A DNA stretch of 64,000 bases from an uncultured Draconibacterium sp. (GTDB taxonomy: Bacteria > Bacteroidota > Bacteroidia > Bacteroidales > Prolixibacteraceae): assembly GCF_963677155.1 (NCBI RefSeq), contig NZ_OY781884.1:4832501-4896500 (forward strand), given 5' to 3'. The notes under the pieces were generated by a model. That model had not been told where the DNA came from and made no database searches. It worked only from the letters and a program-made list of their open reading frames with translations. Position 1 is the stretch's first letter. Each line of letters begins with the position of its first letter. This document shows, in pieces, positions 17,112 through 25,325 of the stretch. The translations under genes were made by a program, and so were the position numbers.

Positions 17112-18455
17112 TTATTCGTTAATATCTTGTTCGATAAGCAATTCCATTTCGAAAATGGCTTGCTTGTAATTATAAATTGATTGAATGTATTCTAATTCTT
17201 TTTGTGAGGTAAGGGCCTCCGACATCAACAGATCAGCAGTTTTTTCCAGTCCTTGTTCGAAACGGTTTGTTCTGATTCGTAACGATTCCTGCGCTTGTTC
17301 TTTTGCCAGTTTGCTTGATTGAATTCGCTTATAATTTAGTTCCATTTTTCGTGTAGCACGATTGATTTCAATTTGGCTTTGAGACAGATAATCTTTGTAG
17401 TTAATACGTGCTTCATCTAATTGTGCAGTGGCGTGTTGGATGGCGCCTGCATTTTTGTATCCACTGAAAAGGCTCCAACTTAGTGACGCGCCAACCATGT
17501 AATTATTTGCTGAAGTTCCGAACAGCGATTCGTCATTCCATTCCATTGCTCCAAAAGCATTCAGGCGGGGAACGAATTTCATTTTGTTCGATTTAACCAT
17601 ATTCTCGCCAGCCTCTATTTGTTTTTGGTAAGCCAGCATGTCAGAACGGCTTTCTAGGTTTACAGAATTGCGATCGATAATCACCTGCATTGGTGGTTGG
17701 ATAAGAGAATCGGTGGTCTCAATAACTTCGCTAAATTCCATGCCTAACAAATAAGCCAAAAAGTCGTTGGCTGTTTGTTGCTGGTTTTGCGCTTCAAGTA
17801 ACTGATTTTTGCGTTCTTCAACACGAACAGAGGCTTCAAGCACATCTGCTTCTTTAGCAAACCCCTGTTTGGCATTGTTTTTTGTTAGGCGTAAAGCTTC
17901 TTCTGCAACAGCTACCGATTTTTGTAAAACTGCAACCGACGATTCAGCCAGCTCAAGCATATAATAAGCTTTTTTTACTTCGTATTTTATATTCAGCTTA
18001 ACCCGGTTATTCTGAAATGACATCGCATCCAGTTGATTTTTGGCGGCTTTGCGGGCGTAGATTCCGTCGAGGTTCAACAATGGTTGCTGCAATTCGATTT
18101 TTGTCTGGAAATTCTGAATACTACCCGGATCATTCAATAAATCAGGATTAAAATCTTGTTGCGTAACAATTTCTTGTTTTAATTTAAACCCGAAGGAATT
18201 TAACGGGTCGTTGGTAGACATTCCGGTGTGGCTCGCTTCCAGGCCCGGTAAAAAAACAGAGTTTGTCATTCGGTAGCGGGCGCGTGCGGCCTCCACACGG
18301 GCTTCAGCACTTTTTACATTAAGATTGTTTTCTTCGGCAAGGGTAAGTGCCTCACTCAAACTTAATGGTCTGGGTTGTGCCTTTAATATTGCCGGCGTTA
18401 ATAACAGCAATAATACTAGGTAATTGAATTTTTGTGTTGACATATTAGTAATCAT
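17112..18455 (-). CDS. TolC-family outer-membrane channel of the RND pump
   Basis: 447 residues with a signal peptide (cleavage near ILKAQP, residue 27) and the two long alpha-helical pairs of outer-membrane efflux proteins: 'LSLSEALTLAEENNLNVKSAEARVEAARARY' opens the first repeat, 'NRFEQGLEKTADLLMSEALTSQKELEYIQSIYNYKQAIFEMELLI' closes the second. First gene of the efflux operon. A second ATG at 18443 is an equally possible start. A TATATTTG promoter box at 18476-18483 lies just upstream. Confidence 0.88.
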   Translation of the reverse strand: MITNMSTQKFNYLVLLLLLTPAILKAQPRPLSLSEALTLAEENNLNVKSAEARVEAARARYRMTNSVFLPGLEASHTGMSTNDPLNSFGFKLKQEIVTQQDFNPDLLNDPGSIQNFQTKIELQQPLLNLDGIYARKAAKNQLDAMSFQNNRVKLNIKYEVKKAYYMLELAESSVAVLQKSVAVAEEALRLTKNNAKQGFAKEADVLEASVRVEERKNQLLEAQNQQQTANDFLAYLLGMEFSEVIETTDSLIQPPMQVIIDRNSVNLESRSDMLAYQKQIEAGENMVKSNKMKFVPRLNAFGAMEWNDESLFGTSANNYMVGASLSWSLFSGYKNAGAIQHATAQLDEARINYKDYLSQSQIEINRATRKMELNYKRIQSSKLAKEQAQESLRIRTNRFEQGLEKTADLLMSEALTSQKELEYIQSIYNYKQAIFEMELLIEQDINE

Positions 18456-18835
18456 TTTTGATTCTTTTTTCGCTGCAAATATATGTGATAGAATGCAAAT
18501 ATCTAAATAAATAGATATATAAATAATTTATAGGTCATCTTTGAAATCTATTACGGTTAAATGCTGTTGATATACATAAGCAAAATCGATGCGAAATTGA
18601 CAAATAGCTTTGCTTTAGTAACGTGTTATTATTCTTTTAGTTACTAATATTTAGCGAATTAATTTTATTGAAGGGGAGATTAATTAACGAGGTGGGTGCT
18701 GACAGAAAATAGTGAACATTATTTCAATGTTAACTGGTCTGTTTTGAGATAATGGGAGAGGTCATAGCTACGAAGGTAGCGTTGCAGATAATGTTTAGGT
18801 CTAATATTTTAGCTAAGAAAAGGTTTAAACAAACC
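18456..18835. other. Gene-free stretch between efflux operon and permease gene
   Basis: 380 AT-rich bases. Apart from the promoter and palindrome at 18476-18518 I see a weak short hairpin GCTAC/GTAGC near 18768-18781 that could end the permease transcript. No open frame with coding character. Confidence 0.5.
18476..18518 (-). promoter_or_regulatory. Promoter and candidate operator of the RND efflux operon
   Basis: TATATTTG on the minus strand (18483-18476) is a full -7 match, 20 bases before the ATG. Just upstream, ATATCTA / TAGATAT (18499-18505 and 18512-18518) forms a perfect 7-bp inverted repeat with a 6-base spacer that would cover the -33 region, as a repressor or activator site could. 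Confidence 0.5.
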
Positions 18836-20095
18836 TTACTCTATTTTATACCCAATCGACTCAACGGTTTCTTTTACTTTATCCATATCGATGTTGTCGC
18901 CCTCTAAAGTAACCGTTTTTTCGGCCAGGTTTACAACTGCACTATCTACAAATGCCAGTTTTTGCAGGTTGGTCTCTACATTTGCTTTGCAATGGTTGCA
19001 AGTCATTCCTTCAACTTTAATCGTTTTTAATTGCATTGTATTATTTTTTAATTGTGTTTCAGCTTGTCCTTTTGGAGTCCGGTACCGCTGAAGGTAGCCG
19101 TTAATAATCAATCCCAGAAGTAAAATTCCTGAAGTAATTTGCCACCAATTCAAGTGAGCTCCGTGATCGTGTCCCAAATGTTGTTGGGTAATTTCTGTAA
19201 ACCACTGCACCGGTAACAGATAATCTATGATCAGGCCAAATCCCATGGCGCCGATAATAATGGTTCCTAGATAAGTGAAAAGACTTTTTTTACCTAAAAC
19301 TTTACCAATCATTGTAATTGTTGCTGCATTGGTTGCCGGTCCGGCCATAAGCAATACAAAAGCCGCTCCGGGGCTTACTCCTTTTAATATAAGTATGGCT
19401 GCCAGTGGAATAGAACCGGTTGCACAAATGTATAAGGGAACCGATACAACCAAAATTAGCAGCATCTGCAAGATTGGCGACAGATTTAAAAGTTCAAAGA
19501 AATCGTTGGGTATCAGAGCCGAAATAATGGCGGCTAAAACCAACCCAATGATCAGCCATTTCGAGATATCCTGGATGAACTCCACAAAACCGTAACGAAA
19601 AACAGCCTTGATTTTCTGTCCTACTGTTTTCGGTTTTGAAGTTTTGTCTTCAACGTACGCTTGTACAGGTTCTTTTTTTGTAATTACACTTGTAATTAAA
19701 CCTCCTGAAATTCCGGTAATTAAAGCGGAAATCGGCCGGATAATGGCAAATGGCAATCCCATGAGCGAAAATGTTGCCAATATGGAATCGACACCGGTTT
19801 GCGGTGTCGAAATCATAAACGAAACTGTTCCTCCTTTTGAAGCACCATTTTTATACAAGGCTGCTCCTGTAGGAATTACTCCGCAAGAACATAATGGCAG
19901 CGGAATTCCGAATAATGATGAAAAAATAGAGGAGCGAAATGGCGATCCATTAAAATACTTGTCTATTTTTTTGCGTGGAATAAATGCATACAATAGTCCT
20001 GCAAAGAAAAATCCCAATAAAAGATAAGGGGCCATCTCACCTAGAATAGTAGCGAAATCGCCTAAAAACTTTAATATGTATTGTCCTACTTGCAT
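18836..20095 (-). CDS. SO_0444-type Cu/Zn efflux permease with C-terminal HMA domain
   Basis: About 419 residues. Eight or more membrane helices of the DUF318/UPF0718 permease family (starts 'GEMAPYLLLGFFFAGLLYAFIPRKKI', with 'GIPLPLCSCGVIPTGAALYKNGASKGGTVSFMISTPQTG' carrying the conserved CSCG pair), then a linker and a heavy-metal-associated domain with 'VEGMTCNHCKANVE' near residue 359. The fusion is characteristic of SO_0444-type transporters thought to export Cu or Zn. I prefer the ATG at 20095 because it begins at the family's first helix; the frame is open 32 codons further (to 20191) but that extension is Cys/Tyr-rich and atypical. Confidence 0.82.
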   Translation of the reverse strand: MQVGQYILKFLGDFATILGEMAPYLLLGFFFAGLLYAFIPRKKIDKYFNGSPFRSSIFSSLFGIPLPLCSCGVIPTGAALYKNGASKGGTVSFMISTPQTGVDSILATFSLMGLPFAIIRPISALITGISGGLITSVITKKEPVQAYVEDKTSKPKTVGQKIKAVFRYGFVEFIQDISKWLIIGLVLAAIISALIPNDFFELLNLSPILQMLLILVVSVPLYICATGSIPLAAILILKGVSPGAAFVLLMAGPATNAATITMIGKVLGKKSLFTYLGTIIIGAMGFGLIIDYLLPVQWFTEITQQHLGHDHGAHLNWWQITSGILLLGLIINGYLQRYRTPKGQAETQLKNNTMQLKTIKVEGMTCNHCKANVETNLQKLAFVDSAVVNLAEKTVTLEGDNIDMDKVKETVESIGYKIE

Positions 20096-20265
20096 TCTGT
20101 TAAATATTAGAATACAAAGTAAAGGAAGATAATGGAGATTTTGTTTACACGATTTTGGAAATGATTTATAATATTTTGGAGTTTCAAGCAAATCTGCACC
20201 ATCTGCATGAGACTGTAATATTAATTATTTGCAGAAATAAGGTGGAATATAAATTTTGTTTTTTA

Positions 20266-20835
20266 CTACACCTCGTCAAGCGGTTTGCGCTTGTTTTCTT
20301 TTAGGCTTCTAAAGTGCGAAGGCGTTAATCCGGTAACCTTTTTGAACTGGTTTGATAAGTGTTGAACACTGCTGTATCCCAGTTGATAAGATATTTCGTT
20401 TAAGGTAAGCTCGCCGTAAACCAGGAGCTCTTTAACTTTTTCGATTTTTTGATTGATGATGTATTTCTCGATGGTAATTCCTTCAACCGATGAAAACAAC
20501 TTGCTCAAATACGAATAATCGTGACCAACTTCTCCGACAATCATCTCCGAGAAATTAACAGGTTCTTTTTCGTTATTTGAGTAATGCGTTTTTTCAATGA
20601 TAATGGTTTTAATCCGGTCGATCAGCTGACTTTTTTTATCGTCCATCAGCTCAAAACCATTCTCATCTAGTACTGAGCGTACTTTCTCCGTTTGGTCTAT
20701 ATCCAGATTTTCTGAAATACCAACTTTCCCCAATTCTATTGTTTCAACCTGTATATCAAGTTTCTCAAGTTCTTCTTTCACCACTTTTATACAGCGGTTG
20801 CAAACCATATTTTTTATATGCAGAACCTGTTTCAT
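20266..20835 (-). CDS. AraC-family regulator with N-terminal HMA-like metal domain
   Basis: 189 residues. Residues 1-65 resemble a heavy-metal-associated domain: 'HIKNMVCNRCIKVVKEELEKLDIQVETIELG', with the metal-binding CxxC at Cys12 and Cys15. Residues about 90-182 are an AraC DNA-binding domain: 'YLSKLFSSVEGITIEKYIINQKIEKVKELLVYGELTLNEISYQLGYSSVQHLSNQFKKVTGLTPSHFR' with both helix-turn-helix motifs. It likely senses Cu or a similar soft metal and controls the adjacent HMA permease and perhaps the RND operon; that regulatory link is inferred from position and the shared metal domain. Confidence 0.85.
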   Translation of the reverse strand: MKQVLHIKNMVCNRCIKVVKEELEKLDIQVETIELGKVGISENLDIDQTEKVRSVLDENGFELMDDKKSQLIDRIKTIIIEKTHYSNNEKEPVNFSEMIVGEVGHDYSYLSKLFSSVEGITIEKYIINQKIEKVKELLVYGELTLNEISYQLGYSSVQHLSNQFKKVTGLTPSHFRSLKENKRKPLDEV

Positions 20836-20881
20836 GTCGTTGTATTTGTGCCCTCAAACGAAATGGGGGAGTTTGCAGCAA

Positions 20882-21367
20882 CTATTTAAACGATTGCTGC
20901 AATGCCACCATCTTAATGGCGGTAATGGCAGCTTCGTCTCCTTTGTTGCCCAATTTGCCTCCGGCACGGTCAAGTGCTTGTTGTTCGTTGTTGGTAGTAA
21001 GAACACCAAAAATAAACGGTTTGTTGTATTTCAGGTTTAAATCTTTTGTGCCTTGTGTTACGCCTTCGCAAATATAGTCGAAGTGGCGGGTGTCGCCCTG
21101 AATAACGCAACCCAGCAGAATTACAGCGTCTACATTATCCAATTCCGCAAAATACTGTCCGCCCAGCGGAAGCTCAAAAGTTCCGGGAACATATTTCACA
21201 GAAATGTTTTCCTCGGTAGCACCGTGTTTTTTTAATGTGTCAACGGCGCCGTTTGCCAGTGCCGATGTAATTTCCCAGTTCCATTCGGCTACTACCACGC
21301 CAAAACACATGTTTTCTGCTGATGGTACCGAATTAATATCGTATGCTGATAAATCTTTTGTTGCCAT
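20882..21367 (-). CDS. ribH: 6,7-dimethyl-8-ribityllumazine synthase
   Basis: 161 residues, normal length. Makes 6,7-dimethyl-8-ribityllumazine from 5-amino-6-ribitylaminouracil and dihydroxybutanone phosphate, the next-to-last step of riboflavin synthesis. Signature stretches: '[18 protein letters not shown]' (substrate Trp/Asn loop), '[10 protein letters not shown]', '[25 protein letters not shown]' with the catalytic His of the 'DTRHFD' motif, and '[21 protein letters not shown]'. Stand-alone; an upstream terminator (21422-21443) and its own TACTTTTG box separate it from the TPR gene. Confidence 0.95.
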   Translation of the reverse strand: MATKDLSAYDINSVPSAENMCFGVVVAEWNWEITSALANGAVDTLKKHGATEENISVKYVPGTFELPLGGQYFAELDNVDAVILLGCVIQGDTRHFDYICEGVTQGTKDLNLKYNKPFIFGVLTTNNEQQALDRAGGKLGNKGDEAAITAIKMVALQQSFK

Positions 21368-21396
21368 AATTCTGTCTTTTTGTATTGCTTATAACG

Positions 21397-21404
21397 CAAA
21401 AGTA
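21397..21404 (-). promoter_or_regulatory. -7 box of ribH
   Basis: TACTTTTG on the minus strand, full match to TAnnTTTG, 29 bases before the ATG at 21367. Confidence 0.5.
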
Positions 21405-21417
21405 ATGTTTATACAAA

Positions 21418-21443
21418 CAAAAAACCCCTCCGAAGAGGGGTTT
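21418..21443 (-). terminator. Terminator after the TPR-protein gene
   Basis: On the minus strand AAACCCCTC-TTCG-GAGGGGTTT followed by TTTG: a 9-bp perfect stem (21422-21430, 21435-21443) with a UUCG tetraloop and a U-run, a textbook intrinsic terminator. Confidence 0.9.
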
Positions 21444-21464
21444 AACTATCGTTTGAATTCTTTT

Positions 21465-22151
21465 TTAATTCAATTTTGTTTTGATGCGGGCAATGTAGCG
21501 TTCGGCATTTGTGCCTTCTGTTGTCTGTGGATATTCTGCTTTAATACCTTCGTACAACGCCAATGCATCTTCCAACTCGTCCATCGATTCAAGCAAATTA
21601 GCTGCTTTCATCATATATACCGGAGCCGTTAATTCGTTATCGCTTGCTGCGTAGGCTTTTTTGTATTGTTTCAATGCGCTGTCGGTCTCACCTAATTCAA
21701 GGTAAGCATCTCCTTTAGCACCTTCGGCAACCGGAGCAAGCAATAAATCGTCGGTTTCAAAATCATTTAAATAATCCAGTGCATCTTCGTACTGACCAAG
21801 GTACAGGTACGAAATACCGGTGTAGTATTTTGCACGGTTAGCCGATTTTGTCATTCCGTAATCGTCAATAATATCAAGGAAACCCAGGTAGTTACCATCG
21901 CCGTTGATAGCCAGATTAAACGAATCTTTTTCGAAATAATTCTCGGCCATAAACATCTGCGATATCGCTTCGTCTTCCTTTGGTTGTATATAAAATTTGT
22001 TAAACCCAAGGTATGCGGCAACAACTATAATAATTCCTCCAACCACGTAGCTGATGATTTTCGAATTATCTTCAACAAATTGTTCTGTTTTTGTTAACGC
22101 ACTTTCAAGTTCCTGTAAATTATCGTCTTGCTTTACATTCTTCTTTGCCAT
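21465..22151 (-). CDS. Membrane-anchored tetratricopeptide protein (YfgM/BamD-like layout)
   Basis: 228 residues from the ATG at 22151 (a TTG five codons earlier is possible). One membrane helix near residues 33-53 ('ISYVVGGIIIVVAAYLGFNKFYI') follows a charged cytoplasmic start, so the bulk is periplasmic. It carries three to four TPR-like units: 'AKYYTGISYLYLGQYEDALDYLNDFE', 'GDAYLELGETDSALKQYKKAY', 'AANLLESMDELEDALALYEGIKAEYP'. The layout resembles YfgM-type proteins that assist protein export, but no closer assignment is safe. Divergent from recF. Confidence 0.8.
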   Translation of the reverse strand: MAKKNVKQDDNLQELESALTKTEQFVEDNSKIISYVVGGIIIVVAAYLGFNKFYIQPKEDEAISQMFMAENYFEKDSFNLAINGDGNYLGFLDIIDDYGMTKSANRAKYYTGISYLYLGQYEDALDYLNDFETDDLLLAPVAEGAKGDAYLELGETDSALKQYKKAYAASDNELTAPVYMMKAANLLESMDELEDALALYEGIKAEYPQTTEGTNAERYIARIKTKLN

Positions 22152-22176
22152 TTGTCTCTTTTTCAAAATTGTGCCG

Positions 22177-22184
22177 CAAAAATA
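22177..22184 (-). promoter_or_regulatory. -7 box of the TPR-protein gene
   Basis: TATTTTTG on the minus strand, 25 bases before the ATG at 22151, with TTTA at the -33 position (22204-22207). Confidence 0.5.
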
Positions 22185-22298
22185 GCTTTTTTTTCAAAAC
22201 AGCTAAACCAATGCTTGTTTTATTTTCCAGAATAATCAACATAGTAGTGTTATTAAGTCCTTTTTGTCAACATTTCAGAAATGTGCTGCGTTTTTATT

Positions 22299-22306
22299 TA
22301 GTTTTG
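22299..22306 (+). promoter_or_regulatory. -7 box of recF
   Basis: TAGTTTTG lies 26 bases before the recF ATG. It supports the start at 22333 because transcription would begin after any earlier start in this frame. Confidence 0.45.
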
Positions 22307-22332
22307 TACAAACGAATACAAAGAAACTGATA

Positions 22333-23439
22333 ATGCATATTGAAGAGATTTCAATTGTAAATTTTAAAAATATTCTGGAGGTAAAGGCTGAATTTTCGCC
22401 CAAACTGAATTGTTTTATCGGGAAGAACGGCGCCGGAAAAACCAATATGCTCGACGCTATCTATTACCTGTCGTTTTGCAAAAGTTTTTTTAATGCTACC
22501 GATCAGCTGAATATTAATCATGACGAGAGTTTTTTTATGCTGAACGGCAACTACAGCCGAATGGAATCGAAAGAAACCATTAATTGCGGTTTGCAAAAAG
22601 GGCAGAAAAAGCAGTTTAAACGAAATACAAAGGTGTATAAAAAGCTGCAGGAACATATTGGTTTGTTGCCTTTGGTTATGATTACACCGTCGGATGTAAA
22701 CCTGATTTTAGGTGGTAGCGATGAACGCCGTAAATTTATGGACGGTGTAATATCGCAATACAACCAAACTTACCTCGATGATCTTTTGAAATACAACCGG
22801 GCACTGATGCAGCGGAATAATCTGCTGAAACAATTTGCCAGCGATCGTTATTTCGATGAAGAACTGCTGAGCATCTGGGACGATCAGTTGGTGGAGTATG
22901 GAACACGGATTCATGAAGAACGGACACGTTTTGTAGAAAAGCTGATTCCGGTTTTTCAACGCTACTATAATTATATATCGGGAGGAAACGAAGTGGTGGA
23001 GTTGGTTCATCAGTCGGATCTGTATGATTTCGATCTGGAAGCATTGCTAAAAACTTCGTTGCAAAAAGATCGGGTGGTGCAGTATACTACTGTTGGAATT
23101 CATAAAGACGATCTGCAGCTAAAAATTGGCGATTACCTGATAAAAAAGCTGGGGTCGCAGGGACAGAAAAAAACCTACCTGGTAGCGCTGAAACTGGCGC
23201 AATTCGAGTTCATAAAAGAAATTTCGGGCATAAATCCCATCCTTTTGCTGGATGATATTTTTGATAAACTGGATCAGCACCGGGTGGAGCAAATAGTTAC
23301 TGCTGTAGCGGGCGAACAGTTTGGTCAGATATTCCTGACCGACACCAATCGCGAACATCTCGACACCATAATTAAAAGGATGGACGCCGATTATCGTATT
23401 TTTAAAGTAGAAAACGGAAAAGTAGAACTGGCACAATGA
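22333..23439 (+). CDS. recF: DNA replication and repair protein RecF
   Basis: 368 residues. RecF is an SMC-like ATPase that helps load RecA at single-strand gaps. 'ISIVNFKNILEVKAEFSPKLNCFIGKNGAGKTNMLDAIYYLSFCKSF' has the Walker A GKNGAGKT near residues 34-41; 'GSQGQKKTYLVALKLAQ' is the ABC signature and 'ILLLDDIFDKLDQHR' the Walker B/D-loop. I chose the ATG at 22333 because it begins right at the conserved N-terminal strand and a promoter box lies between it and the earlier frame start. Its stop overlaps the DUF721 gene (ATGA), so the two are translationally coupled. Confidence 0.95.
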   Translation: MHIEEISIVNFKNILEVKAEFSPKLNCFIGKNGAGKTNMLDAIYYLSFCKSFFNATDQLNINHDESFFMLNGNYSRMESKETINCGLQKGQKKQFKRNTKVYKKLQEHIGLLPLVMITPSDVNLILGGSDERRKFMDGVISQYNQTYLDDLLKYNRALMQRNNLLKQFASDRYFDEELLSIWDDQLVEYGTRIHEERTRFVEKLIPVFQRYYNYISGGNEVVELVHQSDLYDFDLEALLKTSLQKDRVVQYTTVGIHKDDLQLKIGDYLIKKLGSQGQKKTYLVALKLAQFEFIKEISGINPILLLDDIFDKLDQHRVEQIVTAVAGEQFGQIFLTDTNREHLDTIIKRMDADYRIFKVENGKVELAQ

Positions 23440-23726
23440 GACGAAGCAATACACAATCGTTAAGCGAGGTTTTAAAACAGTATATCGAGGAAAACCGCAT
23501 GGAGCGGAAATTGAAAGAAGTGGATATTGTTCAGGGCTGGGAAAACCTGCTCGGAAAAACCATTGCTCGTTATACCCGAAATATTTACATCCGCAACCGG
23601 ATTTTGTATGTTGAAATAACTTCGGCAGTAGTAAAAAACGAATTATTTTTAATGCGCGAAGAGATTTGCCGACGCATTAATGAGAATGCAGGAGACCAAA
23701 TGATTAACCGAATTATATTCAAATAA
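23436..23726 (+). CDS. DUF721 / DciA-like protein
   Basis: 96 residues of the DUF721 family: 'LSEVLKQYIEENRMERKLKEVDIVQGWENLLGKTIARYTRNIYIRNRILYVEITSAVVKNELFLMREEICRRINE'. The W in 'GWENLLG' and the 'L.V...S....EL......I...IN' beta-alpha part are family marks. Related DciA proteins load or assist the replicative helicase DnaB in bacteria without DnaC; this short version has the core domain only. Coupling with recF by a 4-base overlap supports a DNA replication or repair role. Confidence 0.85.
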   Translation: MRRSNTQSLSEVLKQYIEENRMERKLKEVDIVQGWENLLGKTIARYTRNIYIRNRILYVEITSAVVKNELFLMREEICRRINENAGDQMINRIIFK

Positions 23727-23737
23727 CTAAACAGATT

Positions 23738-24634
23738 ATGGATATTGATGAATTGAACGAAAAATTTGGAGTTGAAGGCGAAGTTGGTTTTATGGAACTC
23801 GACGGCGATTTGCCTTTTATAACAATAACAAATAAATATGCCGAAGCTGATATCTGCTTGTATGGCGCACAAATTACCAGCTTCAGGCCAATGCGAACTA
23901 CCGATGTTTTATGGATGAGCCCGTACAGCGTTTTCGAAAAAGGCAAAGCAATTCGTGGCGGCATTCCGGTTTGTTTTCCGTGGTTTGGCCCACATGGAAG
24001 CGATTCTACCCTACCGCAACACGGTTTCGCCCGTACATCGATGTGGGAAGTTACCAAGGTAGATACATTGGAAAAAGGGGAGACATACGTCTCGATGCAA
24101 CTAAAATCGTCGGAAGAAACCAAAGCCTACTGGCCCCATGATTTTGTTGCTGAAATGATTTTTGTAATTGGCGATTCATTGTCGGTTACTTTAAAAGTTA
24201 CCAATCCTTCTGATTCGGTTATTTCGTACACATCGGCATTGCACACTTATTTTAATCTTTCGGCAATTGAAAATATTAAAATCTCCGGGTTAGCAAATAC
24301 GCATTACGAAAACCAGCTGGATGGTAATCGATACGTTCAGGAAGAAGAATTGCTGGAAGTGTCGGAAGCTACAACACGGCATTATTTCAATACGGAAGCT
24401 GATTGTATTATTCATGATCCGTATTTTAAACGCAACATCCGAATTGCCAAAGAGGGCAGTAAGTGCTCAACCGTTTGGAATCCCGGAGCCGAAGTATGCG
24501 AACAAATGAGTGACATGCCCAACGACGGACATGAAACCTTCGTATGCCTTGAAACGGTTAACAAGATCAATGATCAGATTGATCTCGCACCAGGGGAAGA
24601 GCACGAAACAACAGCTGTAATTAGTGTTGAATAA
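23738..24634 (+). CDS. D-hexose-6-phosphate mutarotase (aldose 1-epimerase-like)
   Basis: 298 residues of the YeaD-type galactose-mutarotase fold, expected to interconvert the anomers of glucose-6-phosphate or related sugars. 'LYGAQITSFRPMRTTDVLWMSPYSVFEKGKAIRGGIPVCFPWFGPHG' holds the conserved GG(I)P.C(F)PWFG; 'HGFART' and 'LHTYFNLS' give the two active-site His residues; the C-terminal 'FVCLETVN' holds the catalytic Glu. Starts 11 bases after the DUF721 gene. Confidence 0.88.
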   Translation: MDIDELNEKFGVEGEVGFMELDGDLPFITITNKYAEADICLYGAQITSFRPMRTTDVLWMSPYSVFEKGKAIRGGIPVCFPWFGPHGSDSTLPQHGFARTSMWEVTKVDTLEKGETYVSMQLKSSEETKAYWPHDFVAEMIFVIGDSLSVTLKVTNPSDSVISYTSALHTYFNLSAIENIKISGLANTHYENQLDGNRYVQEEELLEVSEATTRHYFNTEADCIIHDPYFKRNIRIAKEGSKCSTVWNPGAEVCEQMSDMPNDGHETFVCLETVNKINDQIDLAPGEEHETTAVISVE

Positions 24635-24650
24635 AAACTTACTGGTAATT

Positions 24651-24683
24651 TAGTGTGGTTTACAATGTCGCAAAACCACACTA
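24651..24683. terminator. Inverted repeat between convergent genes, probable bidirectional terminator
   Basis: Perfect 11-bp repeat TAGTGTGGTTT / AAACCACACTA with an 11-base loop lies between the ends of the mutarotase and ndk genes. No long U-run, so termination strength is uncertain. Confidence 0.5.
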
Positions 24684-24746
24684 AATAATAGTCAAGCAAT
24701 CCACTAAAATGGTGTTTTTTCGTGTGGTAAATTCAATCCTGGTCTG

Positions 24747-25178
24747 TTATTCATAGTCGTAAAACCGTTCGAAAGTAGAAAAGAAAAAGTCGGCTTCGCG
24801 CGTAGCATTTTCATCGCTGTCGGCGCCATGAACAGCATTTTCGGTAACACTACAGGCAAACATTTTACGCACGGTGCCTTCGGCCGCATTTTCCGGGTTG
24901 GTGGCTCCAATTAGTTTGCGAAAATCTTCAATGGCATTTTCTTTCTCTAAAATGGCAGCAACAATTGGTCCTGAGCTCATAAACTTAACCAGTTTATCAT
25001 AGAACGGTTTTCCTTTGTGAACTTCGTAAAAAGCACCGGCTTGAGTCGTCGACATACGCGTAAGTTTCATTGCACGAATTTTAAAACCTGCATCGTTTAT
25101 CATTTTTAAAATTGCGCCCTCGTGGTTCTTTCTTACCGCACCGGGCTTAATCATTGTAAAGGTTCTGTTTCCAGCCAT
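24747..25178 (-). CDS. ndk: Nucleoside-diphosphate kinase
   Basis: 143 residues, standard length. Transfers the gamma-phosphate of ATP to NDPs through a phosphohistidine. '[38 protein letters not shown]' is the family opening; '[17 protein letters not shown]' and '[20 protein letters not shown]' contain the phosphate-site Arg and the active-site His of the N-x-x-H-G-x-D-S motif. The usual HGSDS reads HGADS, a harmless variation seen in the phylum. Monocistronic. Confidence 0.95.
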   Translation of the reverse strand: MAGNRTFTMIKPGAVRKNHEGAILKMINDAGFKIRAMKLTRMSTTQAGAFYEVHKGKPFYDKLVKFMSSGPIVAAILEKENAIEDFRKLIGATNPENAAEGTVRKMFACSVTENAVHGADSDENATREADFFFSTFERFYDYE

Positions 25179-25295
25179 TTTAAAAGTTTTTGTTGTTATT
25201 GTCTGTTTATTGGTTCAAGCCATTAACAAAAGCTTGTTGTTTACAATATTAACAAAATTTGGGTTATTAGCGTTTTCAGGCGAGGTAAGATTTCT

Positions 25296-25303
25296 TATCT
25301 TTG
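25296..25303 (+). promoter_or_regulatory. -7 box of the nrnA-fkp-Nudix operon
   Basis: TATCTTTG, full consensus, 22 bases before the TTG chosen as start at 25326. Drives at least the four genes to 28567. Confidence 0.55.
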
Positions 25304-25325
25304 CCAATTCTAATTTTTGCTAATT

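Noticed and set aside
20098-20191. N-terminal extension of the HMA permease to 20191
   Set aside because: The extra 32 residues lack similarity to the family, and the ATG at 20095 begins at the first conserved helix.
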